From Luteimonas aestuarii (GTDB lineage: Bacteria > Pseudomonadota > Gammaproteobacteria > Xanthomonadales > Xanthomonadaceae), in NCBI RefSeq assembly GCF_004357985.1, contig NZ_SMTF01000012.1:1-64000 (forward strand): DNA of 64,000 bases, given 5' to 3'. Numbering within the stretch: position 1 is the stretch's first letter; each line of letters begins with the position of its first letter. A program made the translations under genes and the position numbers. Under the pieces are notes generated by a model that was given only the letters and a program-made list of their open reading frames with translations, was not told the origin of the DNA and ran no database searches. Positions 8,318 through 16,843 of this stretch are shown piece after piece.

Positions 8318-10834
8318 ATGCTGGCGCCAGACGCATCCATCGCTGAGTTCATCCCGTTGTCATCGCATGTCTCGCCTAACGTGGTGAAGACGACGGGAGG
8401 CGATTTCCTGTTGACATGGCGACTGGATGGATTGCCTTTCGTCGGCCGCGAAGAGTGGGAGATCGAGCACCGGCACAACACATTCAACCGGATGCTGCAG
8501 ACACTGCGTGCGCCGGACTTCGTCAACGTCGCATTCTGGGTGCACGACGTTCGTCGTCGTGGCCGTGTGGATATGAGTAATCGCTACAGGCAAGCCTTCA
8601 ACCAGCAACTGTCCGACGACTACTTCGCGGCGCTGTCGGCACAGAAGATCATGCAGAACGAACTTTATCTGACCATGATCTACCGCCCCATCGTCATGGG
8701 CAGGAAGTTCGTGGAAAAGTCGGCGGATGTATCTCGGCTGCAGGCAGAGCAAGAGCAGGCCGTGGGTAAGATCACCGAACTGGCCGGCAACGTCGAAGCC
8801 GTGCTCAAGGATTATGCGCCGGTCCGCCTGGGCATGTATCAGGCGGACAACGGCGTGGTGTTTTCGGAGACCTTGGAGTTCTTCGGCTACCTGCTCAACC
8901 GCATCACCGAGCCAGTGCCGGTGTTGCAGGCACCAGTTTGCGACTATCTGTCGGTCAGCCGGCATATGTTTTCGGCCAAGACCGGCGATTTCGTCGTCAG
9001 TTCGCCTGGCGGCAAGAACCACTTTGGAGCCGTCCTCAACATCAAGGAGTACACCGACGGCACCTGGCCCGGCATCCTCAATGGCCTCAAATACCTGGAT
9101 TTCGAGTATGTGATCACCCACTCCTTCAGCCCGATGGGCCGGCACGACGCGCTGAAGGTACTCGATCGCACCAAGGGCATGATGATCTCCTCCGGCGACA
9201 AGGCCGTGAGCCAGATTGCCGAGCTCGACAATGCGATGGACCAGATCGCCTCGGGCAACTTCGTGCTTGGCGAATACCATTTCACGATGGCGTTGTACGC
9301 AGACGACCAGCAGAGGCTGTCGAAGAACATCGCCACGGCACGGGCCGAGCTGTCGAACGCGGGTTTCGTCTCGGCCAAGGAAGATCTGGCGGTATGCTCG
9401 TCGTTCTATTCGCAGCTGCCCGCCAACTGGAAGTTCAGGACCCGGCTGGCCAACGTCAGTTCCCTGAATTTCCTCGGCTTGTCGCCACTGCACAACTTCG
9501 CCACCGGCAAACGCGACAACAATCCCTGGGGCGATAGCGTGACTGCGCTGCAGACCACCAACGGTCAGCCGTACTACTTCAACTTCCACGCCACCCACCC
9601 GGCGGAGAACTCGCTGGGCGAGAAGGCGATTGCGAACACCATGGTGATCGGCAAGTCCGGTACCGGCAAGACGGCTTTGATCAACTTCCTGCTCAGCCAG
9701 GCGCAGAAATTCGATCCGGTGCCGACGATCTTCTTCTTCGACAAGGACCGCGGCGCGGAGATATTCGTGCGCGCATGCGGTGGCAACTACCTCGCGCTCG
9801 AGAACGGCCAGCCAACAGGTTTCAATCCGTTCCAGTGCGAGCGCAGCGACGCCAACGTGCAATTCCTGGGCAACCTCGTCAAGGTGCTGGCGGGCAAGTC
9901 GCACTACACCGCGCGCGAGGACGAGGACATCTTCCGCGCCGTCGAGAACATGCTCGACATGCCAATGCACTTGAGGTCGATGACCAACTTCCAGAAAAGC
10001 CTGCCCAACATGGGCGACGATGGCCTTTACGCGCGGCTGCGAAAATGGACTGCCGGCAACGCATTGGGCTGGGTCTTCGACAACCCCGTGGATAGCATCG
10101 ATCTGGGGCGCGCAAGCATCATCGGCTTCGACTACACCGACGTCATCGACAATCCCGAGGTGCGGGTGCCGGTCATCAACTACCTGCTGCATCGCCTGGA
10201 AGACCTGATCGATGGCCGGCCGTTGATCTACGTCATGGACGAGTTCTGGAAGATCCTCGACGGCAGCGGCGGGCTCAAGGAGTTCGCCAAGAACAAGCAG
10301 AAGACCATCCGCAAGCAGAACGGTCTGGGTATCTTCGCCACCCAGAGCCCCGAGGATGCGCTGGCCAGCGATATCTCCGCGGCGCTGATCGAGCAGACGG
10401 CGACCCTGATCCTGCTGCCCAATCCCAATGCGGCGCGCGAAGACTACATCGAGGGCCTCAAGCTCACCGAGGCCGAGTTCCATGTCATCAAGAGCCTCGA
10501 CGAGCGCTCGCGTAGCTTCCTGGTCAAGCAAGGCCATGCATCGACGGTCTGCCAACTCAACTTGCGGGGTCTCGACGACGCGCTGGCGGTGATTTCAGCA
10601 AGCACCGACAACATCGAGATCATGCACAGGATCGTTCGCGAGGAATCCATGCGGCACGAGATCGATATCGCCGAGCTCGCGCCAGAGCAGTGGTTACCCC
10701 GGTTCTATCAAGAGCGAAAGGGCTCAGGCAAGAGGGCAGTGAGAGAAGGCGCTGGGCCCGATGATCGTCGGCTTGATGGGGCTGGAAAGAGCGAGCGTTC
10801 AATCGATATGGCTGCAGTATCGAAACAACGCTGA
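8318..10834 (+). CDS. virB4: VirB4 ATPase
   Basis: The largest and most conserved T4SS ATPase, powering pilus biogenesis and transport from the inner-membrane face. I start it at ATG 8318 (protein MLAPDAS), 4 bases after virB3. An in-frame start at 8231 would overlap virB3 by 83 bases. The product is 838 residues. Walker A GKSGTGKTA lies at about 445-453, and Walker B is in PLIYVMDEFWKIL. The C-terminal RecA-like domain has RKQNGLGIFATQSPEDAL. Confidence 0.95.
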   Translation: MLAPDASIAEFIPLSSHVSPNVVKTTGGDFLLTWRLDGLPFVGREEWEIEHRHNTFNRMLQTLRAPDFVNVAFWVHDVRRRGRVDMSNRYRQAFNQQLSDDYFAALSAQKIMQNELYLTMIYRPIVMGRKFVEKSADVSRLQAEQEQAVGKITELAGNVEAVLKDYAPVRLGMYQADNGVVFSETLEFFGYLLNRITEPVPVLQAPVCDYLSVSRHMFSAKTGDFVVSSPGGKNHFGAVLNIKEYTDGTWPGILNGLKYLDFEYVITHSFSPMGRHDALKVLDRTKGMMISSGDKAVSQIAELDNAMDQIASGNFVLGEYHFTMALYADDQQRLSKNIATARAELSNAGFVSAKEDLAVCSSFYSQLPANWKFRTRLANVSSLNFLGLSPLHNFATGKRDNNPWGDSVTALQTTNGQPYYFNFHATHPAENSLGEKAIANTMVIGKSGTGKTALINFLLSQAQKFDPVPTIFFFDKDRGAEIFVRACGGNYLALENGQPTGFNPFQCERSDANVQFLGNLVKVLAGKSHYTAREDEDIFRAVENMLDMPMHLRSMTNFQKSLPNMGDDGLYARLRKWTAGNALGWVFDNPVDSIDLGRASIIGFDYTDVIDNPEVRVPVINYLLHRLEDLIDGRPLIYVMDEFWKILDGSGGLKEFAKNKQKTIRKQNGLGIFATQSPEDALASDISAALIEQTATLILLPNPNAAREDYIEGLKLTEAEFHVIKSLDERSRSFLVKQGHASTVCQLNLRGLDDALAVISASTDNIEIMHRIVREESMRHEIDIAELAPEQWLPRFYQERKGSGKRAVREGAGPDDRRLDGAGKSERSIDMAAVSKQR

Positions 10835-10874
10835 TTGAAAGACAAACACGGTTCCTATGGCCAGGAGGTTCATC

Positions 10875-11645
10875 ATGAAAGGATATCAACTCCCAATCTG
10901 GAAAGGGGCGTGCCGAGCGGCCAGCTTGGTGAGTGTGCTGCTGTGCGGTGTAGTGGCGACAGGTGCCGCCAATGCGCAGGCGGTTGTCACCGACCCGGGC
11001 CACACCTTGACCAACAAGCTGGCGTGGATTCAGCAGTACCAGCAGATGTATCACGACTATCAAAGTCAGCTGGACCAGCTTCGCAACCAGATCAGGCAGA
11101 TCGAGCAGCAGTATGTCCAGGGCGAGGCGTTCAAGGGGACTAGCGGGTATCGTGAAACGCTGACCGAACGTGGTCTGGACGACCACGCCGAGGAACGGTG
11201 TGGTCGACAGGGCGATCTCCCGTCCGGTCCCGAACGGATCGCCTGGGCTGCGCAGCGCCAGTTCATCACTTGCAGGACATTGGTGCAGACCGAGAACGCT
11301 CGATACAACGCAATGGTCCGGATCATGGAGACGCTACGGGAACGTGATCAGCAGCTCGCCGACATTCGAAAGAGAGCTGGCGAGGTGGGTCCAGACCAAC
11401 CTGGCACGCTGGCTCGACTGAATAACAACATTGCCCAGATCGAGGCGCAGATGTCGGCGGACGTGGAAAATGCGCAACGGCTGCTGCAGGCGTACGATTC
11501 CAGGATCCAAGTGCTGCGCGATGAGCAGGCGTGGGTTGGACAGGCGGCATTCTCGGACCGCAAGAAGAAGAGCCTGATCGATACCGCAATCCAGCACGGC
11601 ACCTTGAAAGCCGCGCTGGAGATTGCCCGCACGCGGGATCGCTGA
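10875..11645 (+). CDS. virB5: VirB5 minor pilin-like protein
   Basis: A secreted minor pilus component. ATG 10875 has a perfect AGGAGG 7 bases upstream, so it is preferred to ATG 10857. The 256-residue product has a signal peptide ending around ANA-QA (about residue 34). It is mostly helical, with long coiled-coil segments at about 40-75 and 130-215. Sequence similarity to VirB5 is weak, as is usual for this family. The call rests on position between virB4 and virB6, the signal peptide and the helical pattern. Confidence 0.75.
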   Translation: MKGYQLPIWKGACRAASLVSVLLCGVVATGAANAQAVVTDPGHTLTNKLAWIQQYQQMYHDYQSQLDQLRNQIRQIEQQYVQGEAFKGTSGYRETLTERGLDDHAEERCGRQGDLPSGPERIAWAAQRQFITCRTLVQTENARYNAMVRIMETLRERDQQLADIRKRAGEVGPDQPGTLARLNNNIAQIEAQMSADVENAQRLLQAYDSRIQVLRDEQAWVGQAAFSDRKKKSLIDTAIQHGTLKAALEIARTRDR

Positions 11646-11699
11646 GAGACATGTTTAAGCTCGTGGAAGGTCACCGACAGATAGGGATAGGGGGCATAC

Positions 11700-12779
11700 G
11701 TGAGTGATCTCATGCTGGCATTCGGCGCGCTATTGCAGGACATGATCCCGCTCAAGGCGGGCGTGCCCAACATGGTGTTCTTCCATGAGATCAGTTCGTT
11801 CATCGACGACGAGCTGATCAACGAGTACCTGCCCAATCTCGGGGCGCGAGTGATGCGGGTGGTCGGTGGGCTCGGCCTGACCTTGTTGACGCTGTGGATC
11901 ATCGTGCAGGGCTATCGTGTCATCACGGGCCAGTCACGCGAATCGATGATGGCGTTGGTGGTCAGTTCGCTGCGTGCGACCTTCATCGTTGGCATCGCCT
12001 TGGGCACTGCGGTTTCGTGGGGCCCGACCTACCAGACCCTCACAGAGGGCCTGACGCGGACGGTCAACGACACCATGACCGGAAGGGAAGACGGCGGCAA
12101 CGCATACCAGCGCATCGACCGGACGCTGGCGATCATGCAGGTGGCATTGACCGTGATCGACACGGTGGATGGTCAGCACGACGAGGTGACGCAGAAGCAG
12201 AAGGATCGCGCCTTGTGGATGACCGGCGTCGGTTTCGCCGGGCCTGCAGTCACAGCGGCTTCGGCCATCTTGCTGAACAAGATTGCGATTGGGCTGATTC
12301 TTGCGCTGGGGCCGATCTTCATCCTGTGTCTGTTGTTCGAGCAGACGAAATCGCTGTTCCAGAGATGGTTGTTCTACGGCATCGGCGCCTTGTTTTCGAT
12401 GGCGCTGCTCAACGTGATGGTGATGCTTGCGCTGGACATGGTGATCGCGGTGGGCGGAGCTTTCTGGGTAAGCAGCGCCATCATCGGCTCCAGCAACGAG
12501 AGCGCGACCAGCATGGCGATGCAGCAGGGCGGTCTGGGCCTGATCCTGAGCACGCTGATCGTCAGTGCGCCACCCATGGCGGCGATGCTGTTCCAGGGCA
12601 CGCTGGGCCAGTTCAGCCCGTACAGCGCGTTCAGCCAGCAACAGCAGCCGGGCGCCCCGGGACAGCCGGGGCATCCGGGGGCGGGCGGGTATCAGTACAC
12701 GCCGGCGCCCGCGGCTAGCGGCTCCATGGGCTCGCAGGCAGCGGGCGCAAGTCCCAACAACGTTGGCAGATACAGGTGA
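11700..12779 (+). CDS. virB6: VirB6 polytopic inner-membrane channel protein
   Basis: An inner-membrane protein thought to line the substrate path. It has about six membrane segments between residues 50 and 300 and the TrbL/VirB6 central pattern TLTEGLTRTVNDTMTG. A Gly/Pro/Gln-rich tail follows (about 310-359, with repeats such as GAPGQPGHPGAGG). It starts at GTG 11700 after GGGGG. It is the last recognisable structural gene of the locus. A decayed relative of residues 119-186 lies 3.1 kb downstream. Confidence 0.92.
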   Translation: MSDLMLAFGALLQDMIPLKAGVPNMVFFHEISSFIDDELINEYLPNLGARVMRVVGGLGLTLLTLWIIVQGYRVITGQSRESMMALVVSSLRATFIVGIALGTAVSWGPTYQTLTEGLTRTVNDTMTGREDGGNAYQRIDRTLAIMQVALTVIDTVDGQHDEVTQKQKDRALWMTGVGFAGPAVTAASAILLNKIAIGLILALGPIFILCLLFEQTKSLFQRWLFYGIGALFSMALLNVMVMLALDMVIAVGGAFWVSSAIIGSSNESATSMAMQQGGLGLILSTLIVSAPPMAAMLFQGTLGQFSPYSAFSQQQQPGAPGQPGHPGAGGYQYTPAPAASGSMGSQAAGASPNNVGRYR

Positions 12780-12783
12780 ACTA

Positions 12784-13302
12784 ATGATTCAAAGAGCCAG
12801 TAAGTACTTGTTGATGCTTGCCATCGCAGTTGCCTGTCCGATGCCTCTGCTTGCACAAACCGCCTGCCCGCAAGGAGTTGGTCCGGGCTCGGCGCAATGT
12901 GGTCCTAGTGGAGGGGGTATGGGGCCAGCACCATCGGCACCAAGTCAGCCCACCGCGCGTTGGCAGCTTACGTGGGGTGCATTTGCGAAGGATACGAATG
13001 GCGATGTGGTCGGCACCTCTACCGGGCAGCGATCTAAGCGTGCGGCTCGCCGTGCCGCAGTAGATAGATGCACGCAAATGGGCGGTAGGAGTTGTAAGTC
13101 CGTGTTTGAGTACAGGCATCAGTGTGCGGTTGCAGCCGAGCCGATCGAGCAGGCTGATGGTGTCACAATAATCTTCGAACGAGGGCCAACGATCGATGCC
13201 GCCAGTGCGTCTGCTCTTTCGATCTGCCCAGAGCAGAACGGTGGCCGTGCATGCGAAATCAAGTTTTCGAACTGCACCGGACCCTACTTGGTCTACGATT
13301 GA
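12784..13302 (+). CDS. DUF4189-type secreted protein
   Basis: A 172-residue protein with a signal peptide (to about LLAQT, residue 22) and a Cys/Gly/Pro-rich linker containing GPGSAQCGPSGGGMGP. It ends in a DUF4189-like domain: WGAFAKDTNGDVVGTSTG, then RAARRAAVDRCTQMGG. It contains about eight cysteines, which fits an exported disulphide protein. It lies 4 bases after virB6, in the position between virB6 and the immunity/effector genes seen in related loci. Its function is unknown. Base composition is noticeably lower in GC than virB6. Confidence 0.8.
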   Translation: MIQRASKYLLMLAIAVACPMPLLAQTACPQGVGPGSAQCGPSGGGMGPAPSAPSQPTARWQLTWGAFAKDTNGDVVGTSTGQRSKRAARRAAVDRCTQMGGRSCKSVFEYRHQCAVAAEPIEQADGVTIIFERGPTIDAASASALSICPEQNGGRACEIKFSNCTGPYLVYD

Positions 13303-13316
13303 CAGGAGTTGGCAGG

Positions 13317-13973
13317 ATGTCGTCGTCCCGCTCCAAACTTCCCACACTCCTTAAGCTCGCTATGTTGCTCTGCGCAACAGCGGTGCCCCTGACTGCCTGC
13401 ACCCATCCGATGAACAACGAAGCCCGACCCGAGTATCGCGAGAATCCTTCCCCACGGCAGGCATACCGCCTGACGATGACGATCAAAGATGCGCCCGGGC
13501 CATTGAAGATTATCGCCAGCGCGGCGCAGTACGACGTAGTCAACCGGGAGTGCCTGCCGCCGCCGAAAGACAATCCGGGCGGTCGTTCGTCACCTGTGCC
13601 GACCAGAGACATTCCATTTGAACTTGCGCAGGTGTCGGATGGTGTATACGTCGGAACAGTCTATGCGGACGCGATGATCGACGAGGACTATCACGGTCGT
13701 GGCGTGTGCCGGTGGGAGCTGATACAGGCGCGTGCGCACTTGAAGGCGACAGGTGCTGATGGCGAGACGAGATTCATTGCCGGCTTGAGCCAGAGTGAGG
13801 GCGAGTTCCAGTCGGGGCAGCCGAAGACAACTTATTTCTGGAAGGGCGGTTATCCTGCGTCAAAGATTGAAGACTTCCCTGACTTTGGCGAGCCTGAGGT
13901 AGATCGGTTCAAGTTCGATATTCGGAATGAATTGTTCACGATTGCGCTGGCATCAGAGGAGGTGGCGCCATGA
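13317..13973 (+). CDS. Lipoprotein, candidate immunity protein
   Basis: A 218-residue lipoprotein with signal sequence and lipobox LTAC (Cys near residue 27), followed by a soluble beta-rich-looking domain. AGGAG lies 8 bases before ATG 13317. Its stop overlaps the start of the lipase gene (ATGA). In Xanthomonas killing T4SS loci, periplasmic lipoprotein immunity proteins are encoded directly before or after lipase or lysozyme effectors, and known lipase effectors have lipoprotein partners of about this size. I infer that it protects the envelope from the lipase. I see no enzymatic motif. Confidence 0.6.
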   Translation: MSSSRSKLPTLLKLAMLLCATAVPLTACTHPMNNEARPEYRENPSPRQAYRLTMTIKDAPGPLKIIASAAQYDVVNRECLPPPKDNPGGRSSPVPTRDIPFELAQVSDGVYVGTVYADAMIDEDYHGRGVCRWELIQARAHLKATGADGETRFIAGLSQSEGEFQSGQPKTTYFWKGGYPASKIEDFPDFGEPEVDRFKFDIRNELFTIALASEEVAP

Positions 13974-15319
13974 AGATGACCTCTCAGGACTATGCTGAGC
14001 TGGCCGGGCATTCTTACGATCGTGCAGGCAATATGCATGATCTGAAGGATCAACAGATCGTCCTTGAAGGCGTGACGTACAAGGTCCTGGAGCACGCCGA
14101 CAACCCACGTACCGGCTACCAGGGCACGATCTACCAGCGGATGGACAGCGGCGAGATCATCGTGGCGCACCGCGGCACCGAATTCGAACGCGAGCGTTGG
14201 AAAGACCTGGCCGTGACCGATGGCCTGATGGTCGCGGGGCGCACCAATCCACAGGCGGCAGACGCGATTGCGTTGACAGAACGAGCAAGAGAAATCGCCC
14301 AAGAGCAGGCTGGGCGAAGGGGATTCACCCCCGAAGTCACCGTCACCGGCCACTCCCTGGGCGGAACTTTGGCGCAGATCAGCGCGCATTACTACGACTT
14401 ACGCGGCGAGACGTTCAACGCCTACGGCGCGGTGAGCCTGAACTATCGGGTCCCGGAAGGCGGCAATCGCGTTCTCAACCATGTGACGGCAGCGGACATG
14501 GTGAGTTCGGCCAGCGCGCACTACGGCCAGGTCCGCGTGTACGCAATGCCGCAGGAGATCGAGATGCTGCGGGACAAGGGCTACGCCAACAACGATTCAC
14601 GCCTGTTCGACCTGCGCAACGAACCAGGTGCGGCCATCGCTGGGTTGAACTCGCACGACATGCACTATTTCCGGAACGTGGATGGCGATGGCCGGGCAGA
14701 CCGCTCGGTGCTGTCGGGCCCGCGGACGCGAGAACTGGCACGGGAATACGCGCCGATGATCGGGAAGTATCGCGAGGACGTCGAGGAGATGCGACGCGGG
14801 CTGACGATGGGATTCCGCGGCTCAGCGGGCTTGGTGCGGGACGGCATCGAGCACCTGCGCGGCCCGCTGGAGTCAGGCGAACCGGTGGCGCGCGAAGAGC
14901 GCGCACGTGAAGCGCAGGAGTCCCGCCGACGGGTCGAGACACCTTCACGCCTGATCTCGGAGTTCGGGGAACGTGTGGAGCGAGACCTGCATCGAACGCT
15001 GTACGGCGAGAACCTCGCACAGGTGCCACTACGTGCTCCCGTCGAGCCCGAACCCTCACGCGCCCATCTGGGCCCGATGGTGGGCGTGGAAGCCGCCAAG
15101 TCGAGCTACGTGGAGCAGCTATTGCAGGCGGCCCGCAACAACGACCCGGCAGCCCTCCGGGCCGCGACCCAGGGCTTGCAGCAATCGGTGTTCGGGCAGG
15201 ACTGGCAGCAGCAGGTAGCCGGGTATCGACGGGAACTGGACCAGGCCGCCCAAGCGTCGAGCATCGTCGAGCAGGCCGAGCGACAACGACAGGCTCAGCC
15301 CGCAGGGCTGGCGCGCTAA
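13970..15319 (+). CDS. Lipase_3-like alpha/beta hydrolase, candidate T4SS effector
   Basis: A 449-residue protein without a signal peptide. An oxyanion-type HRGT motif is at about residue 67, and the nucleophile elbow GHSLGG is at 127-132 (Ser129). An acidic candidate is Asp176 in TAADMVS, and a His candidate is 229 or 232 in NSHDMHYF. This is a Lipase_3-like triad. The C-terminal 200 residues are helical, charged and Gln-rich near the end. I cannot see the canonical XVIPCD export domain there. It overlaps the lipoprotein gene by 4 bases. The enzyme class is well supported; the role as a secreted antibacterial phospholipase is inferred from neighbours. Confidence 0.7.
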   Translation: MKMTSQDYAELAGHSYDRAGNMHDLKDQQIVLEGVTYKVLEHADNPRTGYQGTIYQRMDSGEIIVAHRGTEFERERWKDLAVTDGLMVAGRTNPQAADAIALTERAREIAQEQAGRRGFTPEVTVTGHSLGGTLAQISAHYYDLRGETFNAYGAVSLNYRVPEGGNRVLNHVTAADMVSSASAHYGQVRVYAMPQEIEMLRDKGYANNDSRLFDLRNEPGAAIAGLNSHDMHYFRNVDGDGRADRSVLSGPRTRELAREYAPMIGKYREDVEEMRRGLTMGFRGSAGLVRDGIEHLRGPLESGEPVAREERAREAQESRRRVETPSRLISEFGERVERDLHRTLYGENLAQVPLRAPVEPEPSRAHLGPMVGVEAAKSSYVEQLLQAARNNDPAALRAATQGLQQSVFGQDWQQQVAGYRRELDQAAQASSIVEQAERQRQAQPAGLAR

Positions 15320-15482
15320 GCGCAGCATGGCCAGATAAGCCCTGTTTTGTGACAGATAAAGGATGTCGTAGCGTAGACTTTGGTTACTCGGCATGGCGTC
15401 ATGTGATGGGCGTGCCGAACATGGAGTCCGGTCTGCATCGATACCGGGCATGTGATGGAAGAAGGACGAAGAAGGAATTTTT

Positions 15483-15809
15483 ATGTCGATGGTGAAGAAT
15501 CTGCTGTTGTCTTCTGTGGTATCCGTTGCTTTGGTCGGTTGCGCCTCAATTGCGGGTAGTACGAACAACTTGACGGACGAGAGGATCAAGTCCGATACAT
15601 CGGGTGTTCTTGGGTACCAGCCTGGTGATCTGGAGATCGTGAACCGGCGGACCGAAGGAACCAATACGTATGTGAACCTAAAGACGAACGACGGCAAGGA
15701 GTTTGCCTGCGTTATTAATGGCGGAAACCTTCTGACACTTGGCATGACGAACCCGCCCTCGTGTGCGAAGAAGGGCGAGCCCATCAGCACCAATCCACTC
15801 CAGAGGTAA
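15483..15809 (+). CDS. Small lipoprotein
   Basis: A 108-residue lipoprotein with lipobox LVGC (Cys at about residue 20) and a single small domain (LGYQPGDLEIVNRR). Two further cysteines occur, at CVING and PSCAKKG. AAGAAGGA lies upstream of ATG 15483. It is separated from the lipase by 163 bases and may have its own promoter. GC content is lower than in the flanking core genes. Function is unknown; a second immunity-type or envelope role is possible. Confidence 0.75.
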   Translation: MSMVKNLLLSSVVSVALVGCASIAGSTNNLTDERIKSDTSGVLGYQPGDLEIVNRRTEGTNTYVNLKTNDGKEFACVINGGNLLTLGMTNPPSCAKKGEPISTNPLQR

Positions 15810-15833
15810 TTTGTTACTAAGGCGCGGCAGGCA

Positions 15834-16139
15834 GTGCGTCCGGCGTGCTGCTGCCGCGATACCTGTTTCGGGAAGATGGGCGGCTGCATGACACGTGCTG
15901 TCAATCGCACCATGACAGGCGAGCAAGGTGCGGAGGGCCTTTACGAGGGCGTCGACTGCATCTTGGCGGTCATGCAAGTGGTAGCGGCTACCGTCAACTC
16001 CATCGGCAACACGTACCACGAGGAGACCCGCGACCAGGAGGATCGTGCGCAGGTCATGATCACTGCGGGCCTTGGCCTGCCGGTGGCCATGGCAATGCAG
16101 AGAACTTCCTGGCACACCAAATTGAGTCGGGCGACCTGA
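15834..16139 (+). pseudogene. Decayed VirB6-family gene fragment
   Basis: The frame from about 15891 to 16100 encodes a stretch that aligns without gaps to VirB6 residues 119-186. TRAVNRTMTG matches TRTVNDTMTG, and ILAVMQV matches TLAIMQV. By hand I count 25 identities in 68 positions. Only this central segment remains: no membrane helices of a full VirB6 flank it, and a stop follows shortly. It is too diverged for a recent copy of the nearby virB6. It is probably the relic of a second, older virB6-like gene. Confidence 0.7.
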
Positions 16140-16160
16140 TGCGCCAGGCACGGATGAATA

Positions 16161-16505
16161 ATGATGGTGAATGATATCGGCAGCTGGCTGGCGGGCGCAC
16201 TTGTACTCACGTCATTCTGCCCGTCGCTTCTGGTTCTTCCGGTGCAGTTCGCTTTTGCAAAGAAGCTTTTGGTGAGAGTAGGACCAGTTCGGTATTGGAG
16301 CAGTATAGGGCTGCACTTGGCGAACGGGCTGACGTTATGGACAGCCATCGCCTATTTGGGGAAGCAGTGTCTGGGTTGTGTCAGTGGCGTCATGTTATTT
16401 CTCGGCATCCCTCTCTGGTGGTCGTTGTTCATGGTCGGTCTTCTGTTGTCCCTGGTGCCGCGGAGAAAGCGAAATGGCGAGGCGGGCCCGCAGCAGGCCG
16501 CTTGA
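16161..16505 (+). CDS. Small polytopic membrane protein
   Basis: A 114-residue protein with about three hydrophobic segments (residues 9-35, 48-70 and 75-100) and a short basic tail RRKRNGE. I recognise no family. It follows the virB6 relic and is the last gene before the core-genome flank. Codon use is poorer in G/C at third positions than in the core genes, consistent with acquired DNA. It could be an orphan immunity-type membrane protein, but nothing proves that. Confidence 0.5.
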   Translation: MMVNDIGSWLAGALVLTSFCPSLLVLPVQFAFAKKLLVRVGPVRYWSSIGLHLANGLTLWTAIAYLGKQCLGCVSGVMLFLGIPLWWSLFMVGLLLSLVPRRKRNGEAGPQQAA

Positions 16506-16843
16506 TCGCGCGCGTCACAGGGCCAGAGGGTTCTGGTATTTGTCGAGCAGCCAGATTCCAGGGGTAGCTAGAATCCGTGGCGATCAGGGGGCGCTCGGCT
16601 CGGCCCTTATTCGATCGCGCGGGAGCAGAGCCGTCCCCCAGAAGGCAGGGGCCCATGGGCGTTCCTTTTCGGATTGCCGCAGCTGGGTGTGCGTGCAATC
16701 GGAAGTTGCCTTGAAGCCATCGCGTCCCGGCTTGACCAGACACTCGCCTGTTGAGAGCCGCCGGGATGACGGGCCTTGTGATCCGACGCATTGGTGTGGT
16801 GCGTATCCAGGAGATGGCGGTATCGCACGACCACACCACCATG
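16506..16843. other. Intergenic junction between T4SS region and core genes
   Basis: These 338 bases lie between the small membrane protein gene and the ELM1-like gene. No open frame with coding character, no tRNA, no integrase remnant and no clear direct repeat was found. It is the right-hand boundary of the T4SS region. Confidence 0.6.

Noticed and set aside
8360..10555. A long open frame antisense to virB4
   Set aside because: It mirrors virB4 codon structure and has no ribosome binding site or family motif; high GC makes long antisense frames common here.
1..16505. A conjugation system with relaxase and oriT
   Set aside because: No relaxase gene or nick-site-like repeat is visible here, and VirB7 is of the killing-system type. 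The part beyond the left edge cannot be seen.
16506..16843. A tRNA or integrase scar marking an island end
   Set aside because: No cloverleaf, CCA end, direct repeat or integrase remnant could be recognised.
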